Shown here: piece after piece, positions 59,945 through 64,000 of the stretch | Position numbering within the stretch: the first letter of the stretch is position 1 | How the letters are laid out: each line of letters begins with the position of its first letter | Source of the DNA: Balamuthia mandrillaris | Lineage: Eukaryota; Discosea; Longamoebia; Balamuthiidae | DNA: 64,000 nucleotides | Direction of reading: 5' to 3' | Assembly (NCBI GenBank): GCA_031835245.1 | Contig: JAVKOQ010000117.1 | Coordinates: forward strand, 99,908 to 163,907 | Notes under the pieces: model-generated | Database searches by the model: none | The model's input: the letters and a program-made list of their open reading frames with translations, nothing else | What the model was told of the DNA's origin: nothing | Translations under genes and position numbers: made by a program

Positions 59945-61230
59945 ATGAGAGAGGAAGGAAGGACGTGGCTGGGTGCTTTCGAGGTGTTGCCGTTGGAGCT
60001 CATCTCCCACATCGTGGAGCAACGGGCTGACGATGTGAGCTTTGTGTGGACGATGTGTAGCCTAAATAGCGAGTGGCGCCGCCTTCTCGACACTTCCCAA
60101 ACCTGGAAACGGGTCTTTGCGGCCCACTTTCCATCACAGTATGCTTCGCTGCGTTGGGTTTGTCACTCCCTCTCTGGAAACCTTACAAGGGGCTGCTTTT
60201 CTGACCGAACAGTGAAAGCAAAGGTGGTAGGACATGGCCTATGGAAGACAACCTCGACGGAGAGAACCCCACAAAAATTCCCATGGAAACAACAGCTGAT
60301 AGCAACGCTGCGTTGCCCTCTCGCCCGCGTCTACCTCCCGGAGGAGCAGGCTCGCCGCTTTTTAAAGGTCTACAGATACCACACCTTTCGCGTTGATGTG
60401 GGCGTGAGCTGTCAGGCCACTGGTCGATGGTACTTTGAGGTGGAGTTACTGCACACCACTGGGCATCCCAACATGCAGCTCGGTTGGCTTACCAACCCTT
60501 TTGATGTTGACTCTCGGGTTAGTTCTCCTGCTTGTTTTCCAACTGGAGAGCAAAGAGCGAGAGCACAAGCAGAGAAGCACAGGTGACAGCGAACAAGAGA
60601 ACAGAGAAGTGGGAGCGGAGAGCAGAGAGAGGAGAGAAGAACCAATAATTCAAGTGCTAACCAAAGCGAAGCTGCACTATGGAGTAGGCGATGACTCACA
60701 TTCATGGGGTTTTGATGGCTTCCGGTTGATGCGTTATCACAACGGGAAGCAGCTCCGTGACTATGGTGAGAGGCAATGGCAAAATGGAGACCGCATAGGC
60801 TGCTGTTTAGACCTTGACGCTTCCACCATCTCCTATTATCTTAATGGTAAGCATCCCTGCTGAGTGGTCTTTCTATCTTTTGCGTCTCTGATCCACCTAA
60901 ACAGGGCGTTCTCTGGGAGTGGCTTTCAGTTCAGTAACTGAAGACCAACCAAATGGAAGCTTCTTCTATCCCGGTGTTACCTACTATGGAGGCTACTTCC
61001 CTACCATCATATCCAACCAGAGCCCCCATCATTGTCAACAGCGAGCAAAACTAGATGACTATCCATCCCTTGTTTCTTCCGATGAGAAGACACACAGTGT
61101 GAGTATAGGCGTTCGCTTTGTCTTCGATGCAGACGAATTCTGCCATTCCACGTTGCTGGACCAAGGCGTTATGCCGTTGACGCTTCTGTATGGCTCTGCT
61201 TCTCAACCCGCCATCCTACTCTGTACCTAG
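59945..61230 (+). CDS. F-box/SPRY-domain protein, copy 2
   Basis: Tandem paralogue of the gene just upstream. The F-box is closely matched (FEVLPLELISHIVEQRADDV, SLNSEWRRLLDTSQTWKR). The SPRY domain also matches: YHTFRVDVGVSCQATGRWYF, HPNMQLGWLTNPFDVDSR, YGVGDDSHSWGFDGF, WQNGDRIGCCLDLDASTISY, FFYPGVTYYGGYFPTI. It lacks the basic N-terminal extension of copy 1. Intron 1 is inferred at 60158-60223, 66 nt and open in frame; aligning with copy 1 (VVSNGLW / VVGHGLW) supports splicing it out. A purine-rich intron follows DVDSR at about 60518. An insert of about 12 residues lies before SVSIGVRFVF. It starts 97 bp after the copy 1 stop. Confidence 0.88.
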
Positions 61231-61601
61231 CTCGTCTGCTGCAAGAGCAGGCCTGGAACTACCTGGTTCAACAGACCACAAAACCTTACAGCGTGGTGCG
61301 TTGTCCCTCTCGCCCTATTATTCATTTAAATTTGCTCACAACCTTTCTCAGAGGGTGAACCTATGAGGGAGGCATATTCCTTTCGGCAAATAAGGTTGTG
61401 CGACGGTTCACCAAACTGTGATTGTTCTCAAAATACCACTCCTTTCGCAACTGCGATTGGCTATTCGCAACCCCTTGTCACTCGAATAAGGTCTGTTTTA
61501 GGTAAAACAAAATTTGCAAGACTCTATCCGCAACGAAAGTTCTGCAGCCTTCCATTCACCCTCTCTCCCTTTGTTTTTTTTGGACAGGAAAAGCAAACAA
61601 T
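61231..61601. other. Intergenic, 371 bp
   Basis: No repeat or RNA gene seen. A short ORF at 61363-61608 has no support. Confidence 0.4.
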
Positions 61602-62682
61602 ATGGTGAGGAACTCTTGTGTCGCGAGGGTGGCGCTGCTCCTTGCTTGCGTCTTGTTAGCGATAAGTTTGGGCTCGGCAGAGTTGTTAGAAACCTCCACT
61701 CGCTCCTTTCGTGAGGCTACTAGAAGAGAGCTTGCCGCCGCTGACAACACTACTCGCAACCGACCCGAGTTCCCAGACTCTGCTTCGGAAATCAAAGATG
61801 CGCTGCTGAATGCCCTCGTCAAGGCCAAACGCTTGTATGATGACTCTGAGAAAGGAATGCAAGTAGGAGTGGGTGTAGCAGTGGATATTGGTGGTGAGAT
61901 CACTGTACAAGTGGGGCACGGCCAGGCTAGAAGATCTGAGGATAACGACGGGAAACCCATGAAGGTGAACGAGCACACGAGGTTCTTCTTTGGTTCTAAC
62001 ACCAAGACCGTGACTGCTGCTTTGACCATGAAGTACCTTCAGGTTTTTCTTCCCCTTCGTTTTTCTAAATTCGTGGTGTATATGTGCACACGCTCTTGTT
62101 TGTGTTTGTGTTGTTCGCAAGGCGTATTGGTGTTTGCTCACTTCTGCAGTTTTAGCCTTAACCTACAACCGCTACAACAGGAAGGCATGATAAGCCTGGA
62201 CGACGACCTGAAGGAATATCTTTCAACTGAGTTGACCTCACGTTACAAATATCCTGGCGACATAACACTGACCGACCTGCTTAGGCACACGTCCGGTCTT
62301 AAGGAGTACTTATCGTTCAGCGGTGTCAATGTCACAAACGTGTGGACCATGGAGGAGCTTGCCTTGCACGGTCCTGCCGGCAACGAGGCAAAACCACCAA
62401 CGGCCTATGAGTACCGCAACACCAACTACTTATTGTTGGGTTTAATCTGCAGGATTCTTGCCGAAGAGCGAGACACGGTTGTTTTGGAGCAGCCTCTCTA
62501 TGAGGACTTGGTGGGGGAGTTTGGAGAATCTGCTGAAGCACTTCAAAGCTGGGAGTTTCCTTTGGAGTTCCATTGGAGCTATGAAAGTGCGAGCAACGCC
62601 TATGAGGAAACCGAAGATGGTTCATATGGCCCTCTGTATCTCCCTTTCCCTCTCTTGATCTCCTCCCTCCCTTCCTCTCTTC

Positions 62683-62713
<31 letters not shown>

Positions 62714-63344
62714 TCGTTCTAGTTTCGTCTTTTATCTTCTCCACTCCGTTATTTCAGCAAAAGCTTCCTAACATCTCTACTCTGATCCCGTAAAAAGGTG
62801 ACATTGTCAATATCAACAGCCCACCAAACAGCAAGTTTTCTCCTTCCCTTCCCTCATCAGCAGGAAACATACTCTCTCGCCCATACGACATGGTCAAATT
62901 CTACCATCGCCTTTTTGGAGCCCGTGACCTCATATCCTCTGAAAATGTGGATAAGATGATAGACTTTGGGGAAGACGGCACTAAATACGGCTTCGGCGTA
63001 ATTTCTTTTAATTCAGTTCTTGATAGGGACTATTTATCGGCCATTAACATAACGGCATACGGTCATGATGGCAAGTGGTTGGCATGGGTATTACTTTCTT
63101 TCTTGCCTCTTTTTCCTTTCTCCGTTGATGAACTGAGGAGACTAAATAATACTTCTGTTGTTAATTATCGTAGGAATCTTACTGTCTGTACATCCCTGAG
63201 TTGGATGTTTCATTTGCTTTTGCCAGCAATGTTGAGGAGTATAATTCTTTAACTGTGGCCATGAGCACTCTTGACTTTTTCCTTGAGGCTTTCGAAGCCG
63301 GGAGCGACTCCTCCTCTTCTTCATTGCACCCTTGGTGGTGGTAA
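61602..63344 (+). CDS. Secreted serine beta-lactamase-fold hydrolase, copy 1
   Basis: Class C beta-lactamase/penicillin-binding-like serine hydrolase (the fold shared with LACTB and esterases). The signal peptide is MVRNSCVARVALLLACVLLA and beyond. The catalytic SxxK is in FFGSNTKTVTAALTMKYLQ, and EGMISLDDDLKEYL follows after an intron. LTDLLRHTSGL is the family HTSGL motif. The second-site YxN is in YEYRNTNYLLLG, and the third motif (HxG form) is in YGHDGKW. The last exon reads ESYCLYIPELDVSFAFASNV and ends HPWWW. About four introns, at roughly 62042-62180, 62630-62800 (CT-rich) and 63088-63174. It probably acts outside the cell or in a lysosomal/phagosomal lumen, perhaps on bacterial wall peptides or esters; the substrate is unknown. 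AATAAA at 63347 abuts the stop. Confidence 0.9.
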
Positions 63345-63346
63345 AC

Positions 63347-63352
63347 AATAAA
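63347..63352 (+). terminator. Polyadenylation signal, beta-lactamase copy 1
   Basis: AATAAA three bases after the stop and 66 bp before the next ATG. Confidence 0.4.
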
Positions 63353-63417
63353 ACAACCCCCTTTCGTGCATTGTGCGCCTTCTACGAGTTCCGCCCAGCG
63401 AGAGAAGAACGGACGCA

Positions 63418-64000
63418 ATGACTTCCAGAAGCGTGTCTGGCCTAAAGGTGGCCCTGCTCGTTGCTTGCTTCCTGGTGACCTGCTTGCTCGGCTCTACAAC
63501 GGCAAGTCGCAACAGACCTGAGTTTCCTGTGGACTCCGAAGCCATTAGGGAGGCGCTGCTTGACGCCCTCGAAGAGGCCAAGGGCTTGTACGCCCCTACT
63601 GAGGAAGGCATGAAGGCAGGAACGGCTGTGGCGGTCGACATTGGAGGTGGGCTCACCGTGCAAGTGGGACATGGCCATGCCCGAAGAGCCGAAGACACGG
63701 ATGGAGAGGCGGTGCTTGCCGATGAATACACGAGGTACTTCTTTGGTTCGAACACCAAGACCGTGACTGCTGCTTTAGTTCTCAAGTACCTGCAGGTTTT
63801 CTTTGCTTTCATTTTCAAGCCTTTAACTTTGTCGGCGTTCATTTTCGCTAATGCTGCGTATGCGCTTTATTTATTCCTTTTACCTAACAGAAAGAAATGA
63901 TTTCAAGTCTAGACGACAACTTGGCCAGCTACCTTCCCGATGAACTTGCCGTACGCTATGCACACGCGAAACAAATAACCCTAACCGATCTATTGAGACA
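63418..64000 (+). CDS. Secreted serine beta-lactamase-fold hydrolase, copy 2, cut by window end
   Basis: Tandem paralogue of the upstream gene. The ATG at 63418 gives MTSRSVSGLKVALLVACFLV, a signal peptide. SRNRPEFPVDSEAIREALLD, VAVDIGGGLTVQVGHGHARR, and FFGSNTKTVTAALVLKYLQ with the catalytic SxxK match copy 1 closely. An intron at about 63796-63891 sits at the same place as in copy 1. Exon 2 begins KEMISSLDDNLASYL and reaches ITLTDLLR, where the window ends just before the expected HTSGL. A 20-residue segment of copy 1 after the signal peptide is missing here. Confidence 0.88.

Overview
The window reads as nuclear DNA of a free-living unicellular eukaryote. Genes carry many short GT-AG introns, and some first coding exons are only 5-7 nt long. 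The gene set mixes animal-like, amoebozoan-type families: RFX factor, CtBP, STK11IP, STK19, a Hippo/MST-like Ste20 kinase, dynactin p27, the OST subunit KCP2, and mitochondrial TWINKLE with its zinc module kept. Introns are packed with (CT)n, (TTC)n and (TTG)n microsatellites. I favour an amoebozoan such as Balamuthia or an Acanthamoeba relative; this is inferred from gene content and has not been tested by a search. I saw no prokaryotic operons, rRNA, tRNA, CRISPR arrays, retroelements or DNA transposons.

Layout, left to right: a 5'-truncated ZGRF1-type helicase (+); a Ste20/MST-like kinase (-); a CCCH zinc finger/RS/HA-domain protein (+); TWINKLE (-); STK11IP-like LRR protein (+); SEC22 (+); CtBP-like dehydrogenase (-); a Pro/Ser-rich protein (+); an ankyrin protein (+); DCTN6 (-); KRTCAP2 (+); a glutathione transferase (+); a complex I B15/NDUFB4-like subunit (+); a 64-residue orphan (+); a golgin-like coiled-coil protein with a C-terminal anchor (+); an NRK/uridine-kinase-like P-loop kinase (-); a tocopherol-cyclase-like protein (+); the queuosine salvage enzyme QNG1 (-); a small membrane ORF (-); the CIA30/NDUFAF1 complex I assembly factor (+); STK19 (+); an AT-hook/SANT-like/MT-A70 methyltransferase (-); a small ER protein ending in HDEL (+); a TDA3-like FAD oxidoreductase (+); an RFX factor (+); two tandem F-box/SPRY genes (+); and two tandem secreted serine beta-lactamase-fold genes (+), the last cut by the window edge.

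Genes are dense, about one per 2.2 kb. Convergent stop codons lie only about 16-60 bp apart, except near SEC22/CtBP and golgin/NRK-like (about 120 bp). Divergent pairs share 40-500 bp promoters, several with AT-rich sequence around a CGATAA/TTATCG core. The genes are mostly unrelated housekeeping functions: membrane traffic (SEC22, golgin, DCTN6, KRTCAP2), mitochondria (TWINKLE, CIA30, the NDUFB4-like protein), and DNA or chromatin (ZGRF1, STK19, MT-A70, RFX, CtBP). Apart from the tandem duplicates I see no pathway cluster.

The items most worth follow-up are: the AT-hook/SANT/MT-A70 protein, a candidate DNA 6mA methyltransferase; the tocopherol-cyclase-like protein; the CCCH finger split between two frames; micro-exons in QNG1, DCTN6 and KRTCAP2; the strand-polarised intronic microsatellites, including a 688-nt intron that is mostly (TTC)n; and a DCTN6 C-terminus that reads through a microsatellite.
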